This document shows positions 23,935 through 37,544 of a stretch of 64,000 nucleotides of DNA, in pieces. Each line of letters starts with the position of its first letter. The first letter of the stretch is position 1. The notes under the pieces are model-generated. The model was not told where the DNA came from. It was given only the letters and a program-made list of their open reading frames with translations, and did not search any database. The stretch comes from Macrotis lagotis (lineage: Eukaryota; Chordata; Mammalia; Peramelemorphia; Peramelidae), in NCBI RefSeq assembly GCF_037893015.1, contig NC_133666.1, forward strand, positions 257,492,294 to 257,556,293. Direction: 5' to 3'. The position numbers were made by a program, and so were the translations under genes.

Positions 23935-26060
23935 CTAAATTTTCATATCTCACATTTCTTTTGAATTACTCCAATTCTACTTTGCTCATAGAGCACAGTA
24001 CCTTCTCTAATGAGGACATGACTGTCAGTGTCTCCCATATTACACAATCAATTTCAAAGTTATGAAGAGAGATCCTGAGATGTCCTACTATCACGTTTTC
24101 TGATCACCATGTGAACTCTTGCTCTATGTGAGTTCTCCATAAAACAATTTTTTTTAGCAAACATGCATTTGGCATTAGAACAACATGATTGGTCCATCTG
24201 AGTTGGACTCAGTTGAGTTTGAATTCTTATCAGTTTAGTTCAAGAAAATACCTCAGTGTCAAGTATATTATCCTCCCAGATGATCTTCAGAATCTTCCAA
24301 AGATAATTTAAATAGAAGCCATTTCCTGGCATGGTACTGGTAGACTATTGATGCTTCCTAAAGTACAATGAGGTCAGCACATTGGCTCTGTAGACCTTCA
24401 AATTTGGTAGTCAGTCTAATACTGCTTCTCTTCCACACTTTCCTTCAGAGATTCCCAAACAATGAATTTGGAAATTCATGTGTCAACCTCATTATCAATT
24501 TGTATATTCCTACAATGTATACTGCAAAGGCAAGTGAACTTATCCACAGTTTTCAAAATTTCTCATGTTGCTATAATGGATGATTCTACATATGGATAAT
24601 GTGGTGCTGCCTGATGGAGCACCTGTGTCATGGAAGTGATATCATGGAAAGCACCTGGATTGGATTTGACTAAGAGAGTGCTGTGCTAAGTCACCATTCT
24701 CATTTTCTCCTTCAGAGCTATCTGGATCCATTGGTTAGATAAGAATCAGGATGACTGGAGGTGATCCTGGATGTGAGGCAGTCAGAGTTAAATGAGTCAA
24801 GAGTCACATAGATACTTAGTGTCATGTGTGTGAGACCAGATTTGAATTTCTGTCCTTCTAACTCTGAGACTGGTGCTCTATCTACTACACCACCTAGCTA
24901 CTAGCTGATGGAGCTCTTGTGTTTCCTTGATGTTAATTGTTAGATGGAAAAATAGCACAAGCAGCAGAGAATCAATCCATACTTTCCTGCATCTCACATT
25001 TGGAGGCTGTTTTGAGTACACAATCATTTGCAAACCAATAAAACCATACAGTAACCTTGCCCCCACTTTAGTCTTGGTTGTAACTTTTCACATTGAAGAC
25101 TTTACCATCAATATGATAACTGATCTTGATACTGTTCATCATCACTGAAGGCATTTGACAATATGCCTGAAATCATCAGGCTTTTATAAAGCTTGGGAGC
25201 AAGCAAATAATCTTGTTTCACTACAGCATCACTCATACCCAGTCAAGAATATCACTATGAAATTTACATACAATGCTGATGAACTTCTCTGGGCCACCAA
25301 ATTTTGAATACTTTTCCATATGTTCTTGCAACTAATAATATCAAAGACCTTGGTCACATCTATAAACATTGTATTCAGACCTCTGTTCTTCTCTTGGCAT
25401 TTCTTCTGGAATTTTCAAGCAGCATATTGACCATTCCTCTGCCCATTCTGTAGCTGCACTGACTCTCAGGTAGATGACCATCTTCCAAGTGAAAAACTAA
25501 CCTATTAAGGAGGACTCTGGCCTTGCCAACAATCACTAAGAGAGAGACACCTCCCCCCCCACAATGATTGTCCCAGGACAGTCTATTTCCTTTTCCTTTT
25601 CAGAGATGGGCAAGGGGAAAGCATCCTTGAACTCCTGGGGGATAGCCTCCCCTTGCTATATAGCCCAGAAAATTTAATTTGATTCAGCTTTTGTGTGATC
25701 AGTGGACCCCCACCTTGTAAATCTCAACTGGAATTGAATCAGGAGTCTAATGACATTCAAAACGTCTTCTTCGGTGTAACTTCAACTAGGGAGGGATTAA
25801 CTTCAACTTGGCTTCAGTATTGATTGATGACAGTCTGTTGAGAATACTGTGGAGGTATTTCAACCCATTCCTTTAGGATCATGTCCTTATTACCAATCAA
25901 TGTTGCTCCATCAGCACTGAGTAGTTGAAATGTATCATAAGTCTTTGGTCCATAATTAGCCTCCTGGGCATCATAAAATCATTTTTGGATTGTTACTATT
26001 AGGATAAAACTAAATTTCATCTGTCTTTTAAGGGAGCCAAAAACCTTGCCTCTCTCTTTA
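23935..26060 (-). repeat. RTE-like retrotransposon copy
   Basis: Antisense copy lacking the extreme 3' end, parallel to 1610-2950 and 3430-4000. The RT region lies around 24900-25170 and is interrupted by stops. The 'caatcactaagagagagac' block (25529-25548) matches that at 3438. A SINE has split the element at 24629-24904. Confidence 0.72.
24629..24904 (-). repeat. Inserted repeat ending in a marsupial SINE
   Basis: About 275 bp lying between an 18-bp near-duplicate (24611-24628 and 24905-24922, two mismatches) of the RTE-like host. The 24780-24900 part is an antisense SINE ('ctggtgctctatctactaca'). Confidence 0.75.
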
Positions 26061-26099
26061 TTAACAATCACTTGAAACAATGAAATAATAAGAAGAGAA

Positions 26100-26720
26100 A
26101 AGAAAAGTAAAGGCATTTTGTGATTCTATCTCACATGTATTAGCCTAGCAAAGAAAAATATGGCCAATGACTATTGTGGGAGAAACTATGGGAGTATAGG
26201 TATAGCCATACACTTTTAATGAAGCTTTAAACTGGTCCAACCATTCTAAGAAATAATTTAAAACTATACTCCACATATACTAGAAAAAGAAATAAAATAA
26301 AAGAGAAAAGACCCCCATATAAAAATATTTACAGTTGCATACTTTGCCATATTAAAAACTGGAAACAAAATAGGGGCTCATTAATTGGAAATATTTAATT
26401 AAATGTTAAATAATGACATTATTTTTCCACAAGAAATGATGAAAAGGATGAATGGATTCAGAGAAATTGAGGACTTATAGAAATTGATACAGAACTAATT
26501 AACTGAGAAGATCCAGGAAAACACTTTATATAATAATATAATACAATGGAGACTGATTATAAAACGTTAAGAACTACTATCCATGCAGTGATTAATAATG
26601 ACAGCAGAATACTAAGGATGAAGCATGACCTCCACCTCTCAGCAAATATGATGCACTTTTCAGATTACCAATGCATAAATTTGTTTTCACAACTGCATTT
26701 ATTTGTTTTGAAAGAAAATG
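26100..26720 (+). repeat. Old L1 3' end
   Basis: Diverged L1 ORF2 terminal and 3' UTR-like sequence in sense orientation. Recognisable blocks are 'aagaaatgatgaaaaggatg' (26431-26450) and the following 'agaaattgaggactta' stretch. Confidence 0.5.
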
Positions 26721-26899
26721 ATGGTGTATGGTAGCCATATTAATAAGTCGAAGAACAAAAGCACATTAGTAATAATTTAAAAATAGCAACAGGAAATTAT
26801 ATGAGGAGACAAAACAGGACAGTGATAGAACTAGAATATTGGATTTGATATTAAAAATTCACTTTGTAGTATTTGAATATTTTCTATTCTTTATATATT

Positions 26900-27400
26900 G
26901 AAATGCTTTGATGACTAAGTTCAAGATTTTAATAAAAATTATGACTGGTTTTGAACATGTTGAGTTCATTTGTTATAACCAGTTGAATTTGTCAAATGGA
27001 TATGTAGTATTGAAACTAATGGGGAAAACAATAAAAATTAGGCCTGGATATATAGATGTGGGAGTTTTCTGCATAGATACAATAATTGAACCCATAGAAG
27101 TTCTCTCATCTAGCGAGAGAGAGTATATAGGGCATAAACTCAGAGTAAAGATGAATTAAGGGGTGTGATATGGATGACAAAGCAGCAAAGAAAATTAAGA
27201 ATGCCAGATAGGGACAAGTAGAAGAGTGCAATGTCCTAAAAGCTGAGAAAGAATATACTCTACAGAGAGACTTCTCAATAGTGAAAGTCTACTAATAAAT
27301 TTAAGGATGAAGCCTGAGAAAAGCCATCATATTTGGCAATTAGAACATCATTGAACGTTTTGGAGAGAGCAGTTTTGATGGAATGATTTTGTCAGATCTA
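26900..27400 (-). repeat. L2 LINE fragment (antisense)
   Basis: Resembles the reverse complement of an internal L2 part, for example around 'ggatatatagatgtgggag' (27045-27063) and the 'gagcagttttgatggaatga' block near 27366. The 83-codon frame at 26908-27159 lies in this repeat and is not a gene. Confidence 0.5.
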
Positions 27401-27419
27401 AAATCTTTTCTTACCAACT

Positions 27420-28975
27420 GTCATCCTCTGCCTCCAATAGTATATAATTAAGTTCTGGTCAACTGATTAATGATTTCTTTGATAATGTATTATAAATGTG
27501 AAGTAAATGGTGAATGATGGAATGGGGTAAAGTGGGAAAGGAATGGAGAAGCAAGGGAATAGGGATTTTGGGGAAAAGTAAAATGAAGCAAAGTTGCATG
27601 TTTTATGAACTTACTGACCTGATTACTTTGAGTTCTGGGTGTTGATATTTTAAAAATAGAACAGTTGTGCAAATCTCTATCACTAAAACATAGCTTAGAG
27701 TCACAAGTACTCACTTAACTCATAGAAATGGGGAAGTCTCTTGAAAGAGTATGACAGGAATAATACTGATTACCTATGTTTGGTTAGGTATTTCATAGTA
27801 AAGAATTGAGATAACTAAACCTTGATGGATATTCCATTGCTTTTGGATCATAAATTTCTCTGTTGTTTAAAGAAACAGTCATTATCAGGGTTCTGCTTGG
27901 ATCTCATTCTTTAGATCTAAGATTTTAGCTATAATCTGCTTTCCTGTAGTACAGTACTTTGGGTATAATAATTATTATTATTTATCATAATTAAGGGTCA
28001 TAATAATGGTTGGAAAGAGAACTTTCACTTAGCATTGCAGGCTACTATTCCTGATACTGATTCTAGACTGAACTGTTTCTGTTTAATAAAAGTGATACAA
28101 AAAAATGTTTCAAATATAAGGACCTTTGAGGAAGGTATTCTCCTAGATTAGAGGCATATCAAAGTCCTCTCCTACTTGTTTTCCCCTTGCATCTGTTCAG
28201 GTGCTCACAGGTGTGTAGCATGTACACAAATACTAACATGGGTATACATACATATGTATATATATACATATATATATATATACATATATACATATACATA
28301 TACATATACAACAATTGGGTAGAGATGACTATCAAAGAAGTAGAGTGAGGATCCTTAGAAATTCTGCTTTAAAAGAAATCTGAGTTCTGTATGCATCTAA
28401 TTTTCTGAGAAACCTTCAAGAAACATACAAGGAGATTACTTTTAAAAAAATCAGTGCAACTCTATACTTAATTACTAGCCTCAAAACTATGAGGTTACTA
28501 GGTGACAGAACTAGAATTCTTCTGGGACCTAATGCCATATAGTTCTGCTAATTAGATATAACAGAACCCTTTTGCCCAACAGTAAGGATTGTGTGATATC
28601 AACATAACACTCTCTGTTCTGTCTGAACTGAAGCAGTAGAAACTCTAATTACTATGAAGAGAGTTCCATATAGTTCTAAGCAACATGCCATTAAAGACAA
28701 ATGTTCTTTCAGTTTCAATTTTGGAGGTACACTTTATGCCTATTCCATCATCACTAGAGAGATCTTAGAATTGTGTAATATATGGAATTCCGCTTTGGAG
28801 TTTGAGGATTTGTGATGTTTTGTGCCACTAAAGCATTATGGGAGAGTTACAAAAATGAATATCAATCATATATTGTGTTAAAAATCTTGTTTCCATTGGA
28901 AAAACCCATATAGTTCCAAATATCAGAGAGTATATTTTTATTTCAATATAGGACTAAAACTCAATAGTTTTGCCT
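27420..28975. other. No gene recognised
   Basis: AT-rich unassigned DNA. It contains a TA/CATA-rich microsatellite at 28247-28311. Confidence 0.5.
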
Positions 28976-28979
28976 AAAG

Positions 28980-29125
28980 AAGACAAAATACCAATCACCC
29001 TGTTAGAATCAAGGTATAGTGTGTTTGACTGTGGTTGATTAGATCAATATGAGCTCAAAAGATTCTACCACAGAGTGTATACAATTAGTCCATATGAACA
29101 TTTAGTGGAGAAGACTCTAAAAATT
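28980..29125 (-). repeat. RTE-like element 3' terminal fragment
   Basis: Antisense fragment, recognisable from 'tatagtgtgtttgactgtgg' (29014-29033) and the 'attctaccacagag' block, equivalent to 1523-1610. Confidence 0.7.
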
Positions 29126-29129
29126 AATA

Positions 29130-30295
29130 GTAAATTAAAAAAAGTGAAAAAGAATTTGGGAAGCAATGGTATTAGTAGTTATGACTTGAACTAGGGCAAA
29201 CATTTTAGGTAGTTTACTAATTCTCCTTTGAGTGAAATTTATTATTATTATTAGTAGTAGTATTAATTTCATGAGACAATAAACAATACAAATAGAAATA
29301 GAAAAGTTTACGTATTTGGACATATAATTATATTTTCTAATGAATTTGAATATTTTCATATTGAAAATGCTACTAAAATAATCTAATCTCAGGTTCTATT
29401 AAAATAGAAGTCACAGAGATAAATTACAGAGAAAAAGGTTTATGAGTACTGTAGATATTTTGTTAAGTGACTAATTGACACATCTCTGCTGCCAGGGACA
29501 TTAGAAAGAATTTGTGGAAAACTCAATAGTTAAAGCACATCAAAAGAAAGAGGTCAAAGAGAGAAAAGCCAATGTAACCCTGAAATTTCAGATGTTTATT
29601 GAAATCTAAAATGAAAGAATAGTCTTCCCTGTTCCAAAGTAACATCTTATTGTCATCACACTCAATGTATTGATGAAAAGACTAAACAAATAGAGACTGT
29701 ATCTTGTTAAATGGGCCAAACAATAAAGGTAGCTGAATATCCTATGGGACAAAGAGTAGTAGTCTATTGCCAGGACAATCAGTGTCTTCTCAGGACTAAG
29801 ATGAACTCAAGGGAAGGTTGAAACTTTTTAAAAAATGCAGGTAGATCTTTGAAAAATCTATTGTATAAAAGTAAAAATATAACTGCCACTATTTGCTTGA
29901 ATAGGCAAGCAAAGCAAGTATATCTTACAAAGGACTTAACCTTTAAAAATAAAGTAAGCAGCTTGAGAGCAATATAAACTCATTTGTTTCTGTTTCTAAC
30001 TATAATAAGCTATGTGAAGATGAAAGTTAAAATAATATCTGACCATATCAGTAAGTCATGACCTTCTTATTATGCCCTAGCCTAAATATTTGTGAAGTCT
30101 GAGTGATTGTTGCCTTGGGTACAGCCACAAATACATTCACAATTAACTCACTAGTGAATTTTGGTAAAACATAATGACTAATTGAAAATGGTCACATGCT
30201 AAGTAGAAGGATGGTCTTCCCACACAAAGATGTAAGTTTGTTATATGCATAACATATGAATCCATGAAGTTGAATTCCTAAGAATGAGTTAATAA
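29130..30295. other. No gene recognised
   Basis: AT-rich sequence with no convincing frame or recognisable repeat beyond short ATT runs at 29238-29262. Confidence 0.45.
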
Positions 30296-30299
30296 ATAT

Positions 30300-30540
30300 A
30301 AACACTGAAATTTGTACAGCGCTCTAAAGTTTCAAAAACCTTGAGCCTTAAAATAATCATCTGAAGTAGAATTTAGAGGAATTATTTTCCTCAATTTATA
30401 GATGAATACATTGAACCTGCAAAATATTAAATGACTTACCTTTGTTCACAAACCTAGCACATGTGAGAAACTAGGTTTGAACCCACATTTCCCTGATTTT
30501 AAGTCAGCATTCTCACCACCAATCCATGAATTCTCAGCCA
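30300..30540 (+). repeat. MIR/THER-like SINE
   Basis: Sense copy including 'cagcgctctaaagtttcaaa' (30318-30337), a diverged 'tcaatttatagatgaat' block and the 'gtttgaacccacatttccc' block near 30475. Confidence 0.6.
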
Positions 30541-31089
30541 AATATCTCAGTAGCATTTCAATGTGAATGACAAATCACTCCTGATAAGAATAAGAGAAAT
30601 TGAAGATAGTTGTCCTAGGAAAGATGCTAGTATATTTATATTTGTATTACAATGCATTCATTTAGCTTCTACTATGTATATCATTATGTGCTAGAGACTC
30701 CAATAATATGAATATTTTTATGGGTTATGCTCATCAGTTATTTTCTCCATCTGCAAGGTATTAAGTAAGGCAAGATGGTTTCAGATTAAAGAGAGATAGT
30801 CTAAAAATAGAGTAAGAACTTTTCAATCATAAGAATTCATTAAATGTTACATCTCAAGGTGAGTAGTATAAAAATTTATTCAAAAATGCTTATTGAAATC
30901 CTATAGATGAATGAGTAACTGGAGAGAGATGGTGAATTCTCCATTCTTTGGGCATAATCGATTAAAATATAGATAACCATATTCTTTGATGATTCATGTA
31001 TTCAATTGCCTGAGTTAGGGAGTTGAGACACAGGAACTCTTATGGCTCCTTCCAGGTCTAAAATTCAATGATGTTAAGGAGGAATTGAT

Positions 31090-31870
31090 AAAACCTCAGA
31101 TTTGTCCTCCATATCTTGGGACTGACTAAAGACAGTCAGTCTCTCCTGATGAATAGATTTCTGAATTTGTAGTTGGATATTCAGTTGTCTAAATCTGTAT
31201 CAGTCCTAGACTTTGAAACTAAAATTGAGTAAGCCATTTTACCTTTGCTTCCTTATTATTTTATATCTAAAAGCAATAATAATAAGAATAATTATGGTCT
31301 GTTGATCTGCACTCCAGAATGGTTGGCACAGTTATTCAGGTATATTTCCAATAAGATTTGAACTTCTTAAAAAGAATGCAGGAGAAGGATCACTTATGAA
31401 TGCCAAGTAGATATTGTTGCTGTCCCTTTGTAGAACAAATTTATTGTGGCAAAATGATCAGAACATTACACAGCATGACCATTAGAGCCATGCTATTTGC
31501 CTACCAAAATTAGAGCCCTGCCTGTTTGAAAAGGCACAATTTTTATTACTACAATGGATATTTCTCACTAGGAAGTTGAGCAAAGAAAAAACTCTCTCTA
31601 AGCTCAGTTCTCCTCTACTGGATCAAAGTATTAAGGGTTATCTGATTGCTTGGGTTAGGCCAGCATCATGATTTGTATCTTTTACCTCTGTGCCTGAATC
31701 CAGTTCTCAAATTTGTGGGTCCAAGGGTTCAATTTTATCCATTCATCTAGTTATTACTAGGCTATGATGAGCTAAATCAACAGTAAGGAAATTCACAAAA
31801 TATTGAAATATGACAAAAACCAACATGTTCTCATAATTGAGAGAAGGTAGTGAAGTGAATAGTGTATTAG
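31090..31870. other. No gene recognised
   Basis: AT-rich unassigned sequence. A MIR-like trace may be present near 31150-31290, but it is too weak to call separately. Confidence 0.4.
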
Positions 31871-31874
31871 ATTT

Positions 31875-32080
31875 TAGGGCAAGAAAGATTAATTCTGAAT
31901 CATCCTTCAAACATTTATAAGCTGTGGGACCTTGGATAAATCACTTAACCTCTGTCACCCTCAATTTCTTCCTTTCTGGAGATAATAATTACACCAAACT
32001 CATGGTGTTATTATGAGATAAAATATTTTCAAATCTTTCTCTTATATAAATGCAAGTTGTTATTGTTGTCATGAACAATT
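31875..32080 (+). repeat. MIR SINE
   Basis: Sense copy with 'gggaccttggataaatcac' (31926-31944) and 'ggagataataattacacc' (31978-31995), the usual MIR middle and 3' parts. Confidence 0.65.
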
Positions 32081-32384
32081 AAAGCTATTTCTGGTGCACA
32101 CAAGTTCATTTTTTTCTTATGGTTGAGTCTACTTAGGAAATCAAACTGTCATTCTCAAATATTTGGCTAGAGAACCATCAAAGCTCTGAAAATCTAATGA
32201 ACTGCACTTCTCCTCTGTAGGAAGATTTCTGCCTTCAGTATTAAAGCTGGTAATTAAGATTCATAGTGCATTGTCTCCTAGTAAGTAATGATGAAGAACT
32301 GAGGGATTTTTGCCCTCCAGTTTTCCCTTTGGTAGACTCCATAAGGACCAAATTCTTTCTATTTGTGCTTATTCAATTATGGAG

Positions 32385-32580
32385 GCAGCAAAGAATTAGA
32401 TATAAACTGAAAGGTCCTATCTGAATCCCAACTCACCACTTACTCCCTGTGTGACCTTGAGCAAATCACTTTACTTTTCTGTGACTCAATTCCTTATCTG
32501 CAAAATGAAGCTATTGGCTCAGGTGACTTCTGAGGTTCTATCCAGTTCTAAATCTTTGATACTAAAATCCTATGACCTGG
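32385..32580 (+). repeat. MIR-like SINE
   Basis: Sense copy with 'ctccctgtgtgaccttgagc' (32443-32462) and a 'tctgaggttctatccagttc' 3' segment. Confidence 0.65.
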
Positions 32581-32619
32581 GTTTTAATTCTAGTGCTCCT
32601 ATTTATTATTCATATGGTC

Positions 32620-32750
32620 TTTAGCACCTCATCTAAGCATTTAATCAACAAGATTTTAGTAATTGCCTACTATGTGCCAGGCAGTGGAGATATAAAGATA
32701 AAAATGAGTCTGTGCTTTCAGGGGGTTATCAGTCTATTTATTTCCCTGAA
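32620..32750 (-). repeat. L2 3'-end fragment (antisense)
   Basis: Reverse complement of the L2 3' terminus, seen as 'cctactatgtgccaggcagt' at 32667-32686 followed by a diverged remainder. Confidence 0.6.
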
Positions 32751-32829
32751 CCTGTTTTCGTATTTGAAAAATGAAACAGTTGCATTCGGTAGCTTTCAGC
32801 TCTATCTATAATCATATATGAGCTTCTAT

Positions 32830-33719
32830 TTTCTTTAATGACATTTCAGTGACCACCTTATTGTTTGATTAATCTCATTAAAAAAGGATTGATTGGCTTC
32901 CCAGTGACTTGTCTGACATGTCCTCTCTATCTTAAATTTTTTGATGGGCCTATTTTGATGGGCCTTCAACTACTGAGCTTAGTAGGAACAATGAACACTA
33001 AAAATACCTGAAAGAAAAGCATCTGTGACATTATGTGTCAAAAGGTGAGGATACTCTCCACTTTCTGCTCCACAGAAGGATATAGTTGTACTTTCAAGAG
33101 GGCTTTGCTGGCATGGATATTTCCTGAACATTAAGCAGTTTATTTTTGGAAGACTTGTGAAAATGAAACCATAGGATACCATCATTAGCCTCTGGCCCAC
33201 AATAGGTGACCAAAGTTAGTACATTTTTTTTTGCAACTTGATTTGCAGAATTCACATTTAATAAGAAAAGGATAATTAGGTCTGACTTCCAGGAAAGCAT
33301 CCATGGTAGTATTCATTAAGAATATTTCATTTTAGAGAGAGCTCTGTTACCTTTGTTACCTTTATCCAAGCTAGACTGCACAATTTGGATTTCTTGCCTA
33401 AAGCAAAATCCCACAATTCCAAGTCAGTTCTAACTGTTTCTCAGGACTTTATCTTCACTTATATACATTCCATTAGCCATTATGCTACTGCAAAAATTTT
33501 TGGTGGCTACTTCTTTCCCTCTAAGCCAGGGACTCTGAAGCTGTTTTTTTTTTTAAATTTCCTTTGTTAATCATATGAATTCTATGGACTCCTAAAAAAC
33601 TACACTTTTAAATGTATAAAATAAATATGTAGAATTACATAGGAAATCAATGACATTGATATAAACTTAAAAACAAATTTTCAGACCCCAAATTAAGAAT
33701 CCCAGTGTGTGTATGTATG

Positions 33720-33784
<65 letters not shown>

Positions 33785-33855
33785 CTTTGTGTGGGAGTAA
33801 GACAGAGGCAGATAAGAATGGAAATCTCCCCAATATTCTCATCTGTAATTTAAAA

Positions 33856-33890
<35 letters not shown>

Positions 33891-34550
33891 GACTTTCTCT
33901 GTGAAAAGAACTTCCTGAGGTTTTTATTTTCATGCTATTCAGGGCAAAGTCACTAACTGTAGACCTGCTGATGGCACTTCTCTTTAAATATTAGGTTAAA
34001 GGAGGCAATTTGAAGGCCTTCTGCAATTATGCTATTGTACAACCTTTTAGCCACCACTACGATTTCAATGACTTGTTTCACGTTTTCTCCTTATCCCAGA
34101 GGCAAAACATAACTCATATATGTTGTATCCACAGTGCAGATCTGCCTTCTCATATTAGGTTTATTAGTAAAAACTCCAAATTAGAGTGATAATACTTTAA
34201 ATGATTTCAGAACATACCCTGGACTTGATGACCCAGTAGGAGGTTAATAAGGATCCCTGTTTTTTCTGTGATGGAGTCAGTGAAATCAAGTCATCCTTAG
34301 CAGCATTTTTGTTGATGTTTACAAAATGCAAGGGTGAGAAAGATGTGCTCAATCCATTAACTAAGCTGATGTAATATCTGTGCAAGATTTGTCTCTATCC
34401 TGATCCTTTTATGAGGTCCCAACAATCTCTGATTGAGTCAATGCTATTGGCTGAACAAACAAATTGACCACGCATCTGGGGGCTTTAAATAACTAAACTC
34501 TGAATGAATTTAGAATTTAAGAGTTGGAGACATGGAAGGGAAGGAAAAAG
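32830..34550. other. No gene; two microsatellites
   Basis: AT-rich unassigned DNA. Contains TATG/(TA)n at 33710-33782 and (CT)n at 33857-33890. Short frames crossing them are dipeptide repeats. Confidence 0.55.
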
Positions 34551-34559
34551 AGGGGAATC

Positions 34560-34790
34560 CAGGTAGAGTACTAGGCACTTTACAAATATCTCATATAATG
34601 CTTATAGCAACTCTTTAATAATGTGCTATTACTCTCTTCATTTTGTAGTTGAGTAAACTGGCAAACAGAGATTAATTCTAATCCAGAGACACATAATTAA
34701 TGGGAATCTAAGGTCATATTTGAATTCATGTCTTCCTGACTTCAGATTCAGCTCCCAATTATCCACTCTATCATCTAGTTGCCTCTATTT
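34560..34790 (+). repeat. MIR/THER-like SINE
   Basis: Sense copy with 'ggcactttacaaatatctca' (34574-34593), a 'gtagttgagtaaactgg' block and a 'cttcctgacttcagattc' 3' block. Confidence 0.65.
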
Positions 34791-34852
34791 TAAAAACCAG
34801 GAATTGTTTAAGTAGAAGAGACTTGTGTGTGCAAATTTCAAGTGTGTATATG

Positions 34853-34854
<2 letters not shown>

Positions 34855-34896
<42 letters not shown>

Positions 34897-34903
34897 TGTG
34901 CGC
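34855..34903 (+). repeat. (TG)n microsatellite
   Basis: About 49 bp of TG dinucleotides with two interruptions. Confidence 0.93.
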
Positions 34904-34909
34904 TCTAGA

Positions 34910-35644
34910 GAAGATTTTTCTTTATTCCTTCTCTCATCTCTACCAGTTATATGAGATCTCTGGAAGCAAAATTGCCATGCCCTTTGAATAGCAAATCCTC
35001 CTTAATAGCAGAAATACCCATCCAATAGAAATGTGAGGAACCAGCCCAGCTGAAAAACCTATGCAGTACAAATGCCATAACCTTCAGAACTGAATGAGGA
35101 CTCTGCGAAGGAAGAAATTACTTCTCAACTTTGTAGTATAAAAATCTGTGAGTGGTGTTTATCATAGATGTATTCTACACAGATGACGACCTTCGTGCTC
35201 AAATGTTTGGCTTACTTTTTCTTGAATTCTATATGTATTTGTTTCAGAATTTATCTCAGGTCGATTCAGTAAATGTGTTATGACAACCACTTTTATTTTA
35301 CTAGCATAAATTAAGTTGTCATCTATTACTACTACCACTACTGTTACATCTAATAGTAGGACGACTACTACCTAACATTTATATAGCACTTTCTTACTTT
35401 TTTTAAGACTGACTACAATTCAAACTTTGCACAACCAGTTTACAATTTAACACAAAACATTCACAAACTAATAGAAAACTTCATAAATAGTGAGTTTCTT
35501 TTTTTTATTCTTAAATATAGTTTAATACTCTTCTCTATTTCTGTACACCAACAAAAACCAAGATTTAACTGCTTAATCAAGGGAAACAAATTCCATATTA
35601 GCCATATCACACACACATTAATATCACATACATATATTTAAATG

Positions 35645-35679
<35 letters not shown>

Positions 35680-36000
35680 GCGTGTGTGTGTGTATATTTC
35701 TATGTCTCATTCTTCATCTGTTATCCATCATCCCTGTGTCAGGAGGTGGGTAGCATGCTTCAGCAATAGTCTTCTATAGCAATCATTAGTTATGTCATTG
35801 ATCAGAATTCTTAAGGCTTTCAAAGTTGTTTAATACTATTTCAATTGTATTTATTAATAGATTTTTGCATAGTGTCATACAGCATAACATATTTTTGTTC
35901 AATACCATGATCAAACACTATCTTTACAGAATTTATACCAAGGGTATGTCTATTCCTACATGGTTTCAAAAATCTGCATCCATTGAGAGAGACAGATTAC
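34910..36000. other. No gene recognised
   Basis: Unassigned AT-rich DNA. A MIR 5' trace lies at 35365-35400 ('aacatttatatagcac') and a (TA)n/(TG)n tract at 35643-35693. Confidence 0.45.
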
Positions 36001-36004
36001 CTTG

Positions 36005-36165
36005 AAGAGTATGCTGATTTGGAGTCAGAGGAGCTAGATTCAAGTATCTTTGAGACTTTAAACAAGTTTTGTAATCTCTCTGAGACTTATCTCCCTCATT
36101 TGTAAAATGAGGGAATTGGACTTCATGATTTCTAAGTCCCTTACTAACTTTATGATTCTCTGTAA
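36005..36165 (+). repeat. MIR-like SINE
   Basis: Sense copy with 'ttggagtcagaggagctaga' (36020-36039) and 'tttgtaaaatgagggaattg' (36099-36118). Confidence 0.65.
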
Positions 36166-36429
36166 TAGTCAATTTAACCACCATTTCAAATAATTTTTCT
36201 ATTTAAAAAGATAGTTAATTTTTGTATAGACAAAAATAACTAACAAAGCTTCATAAATGTGAAGTTATAAATTTAAACATGGGTGATAATCCAAAAATAG
36301 GAAATAATTAATAAAATCAAAGATTGAACTGGAACAAAATGAATTTTTATATGTTAACTTCATATTTACATGCAGTCATGGGACATGCATAAGTGGCATA
36401 TAGAACTAACAAATTAGATCTTGGTAGAA

Positions 36430-36680
36430 AATAATAAATGATAATAGTTGGCATTTATGTAATATCTGCAACGTACCAAGCACTTTGCAAATATTATCTT
36501 ATATGATTCTCACAACAATCCTTGAAGGAAAGAGTTATTTCCATTTTACAGATGAAAGAATTAAAGAAAATAGAAGTTAAAGAAATTTACCCAAGTGTCT
36601 ATTAAGTGACTGAAAATTGATTTGCATTCAGATCTTCCTGACTGCTTTGACCTATCCTCTGTGCCACTTAGAACTGCCTT
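36430..36680 (+). repeat. MIR/THER-like SINE
   Basis: Sense, relatively well preserved: 'caagcactttgcaaatatta' (36478-36497), 'ccattttacagatgaaag' (36541-36558) and 'cagatcttcctgactgc' 3' block. Confidence 0.72.
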
Positions 36681-36979
36681 TAGAATTTCAGAAAAGTCTT
36701 GGGTGAGCACCAATAAAGGATGTAAGAAATATATAATGGATAAAATGAGATGACACAATCAATATCATTTAACCATTCTAAAGAATTATAAGGTCAAATT
36801 CCTAATCAGGAGCACTGAATACTAGATTAGTTGCATGGCCAATAATTTCTTCTTTCCTCATCCTAGATAGGGGCACTGGAATTCTGAAGTTCTTTGGGTA
36901 ATCCTATGAAACTTAGCTTCAGGAGTAGGGGATTGAGAGTTGAATAAAAACCATTCAGAAGCAGCTCAGAGCAATTCAG

Positions 36980-37400
36980 AAGCATTCAATCAATCCTTAT
37001 TAGTCTTGCTATGTATGGTTTTTGAGGGAGATACAAGGCTATGGTCTGATTTGGTTCTTAAGCTAGAAGAACAAATATAATATACAATATTTCAGGATAA
37101 ATGTTTAGAAACTTTAAAAAATGTCATATGAGGTATGAAGGGTGGGGTAGTTAATGACTAGAGAGAAAATCAAGAAAGGAATTTTAGTTGGATATTAAAA
37201 GAATGACATTTAACAATTCAGGAGGAGGAAAGAGAAAACTGGGCACAGGGGAATAGTTTGAGTAAAAGACCTGGAGGTGGGAGAGCTTGGCACAGTTGGG
37301 GAGTTGATAGTAGTGCAGTTTGATTAGCAATGATAGAAGAGAAAGAATTGAGGGAAGAAGGGAATTTAAGTGCCAGGATAAAGAACTTGGCCTTTCTTCT
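36980..37400 (-). repeat. L2 LINE fragment (antisense)
   Basis: Reverse-complement L2 sequence. The most recognisable part is 'aagacctggaggtgggagag' (37266-37285). Confidence 0.55.
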
Positions 37401-37544
37401 GTAATTTCTAAATCCTGAACATCTGGCTATAGCTTTCTCTGAAGGAAAATAAAAATGAGTGCTCTACATATTCCCCTACACTAGCCCCCCCTCCCCAATA
37501 ACTCCTTTCTGTTCTTGCCTAGAAAGTACTCTTTGTTTGAGTGG

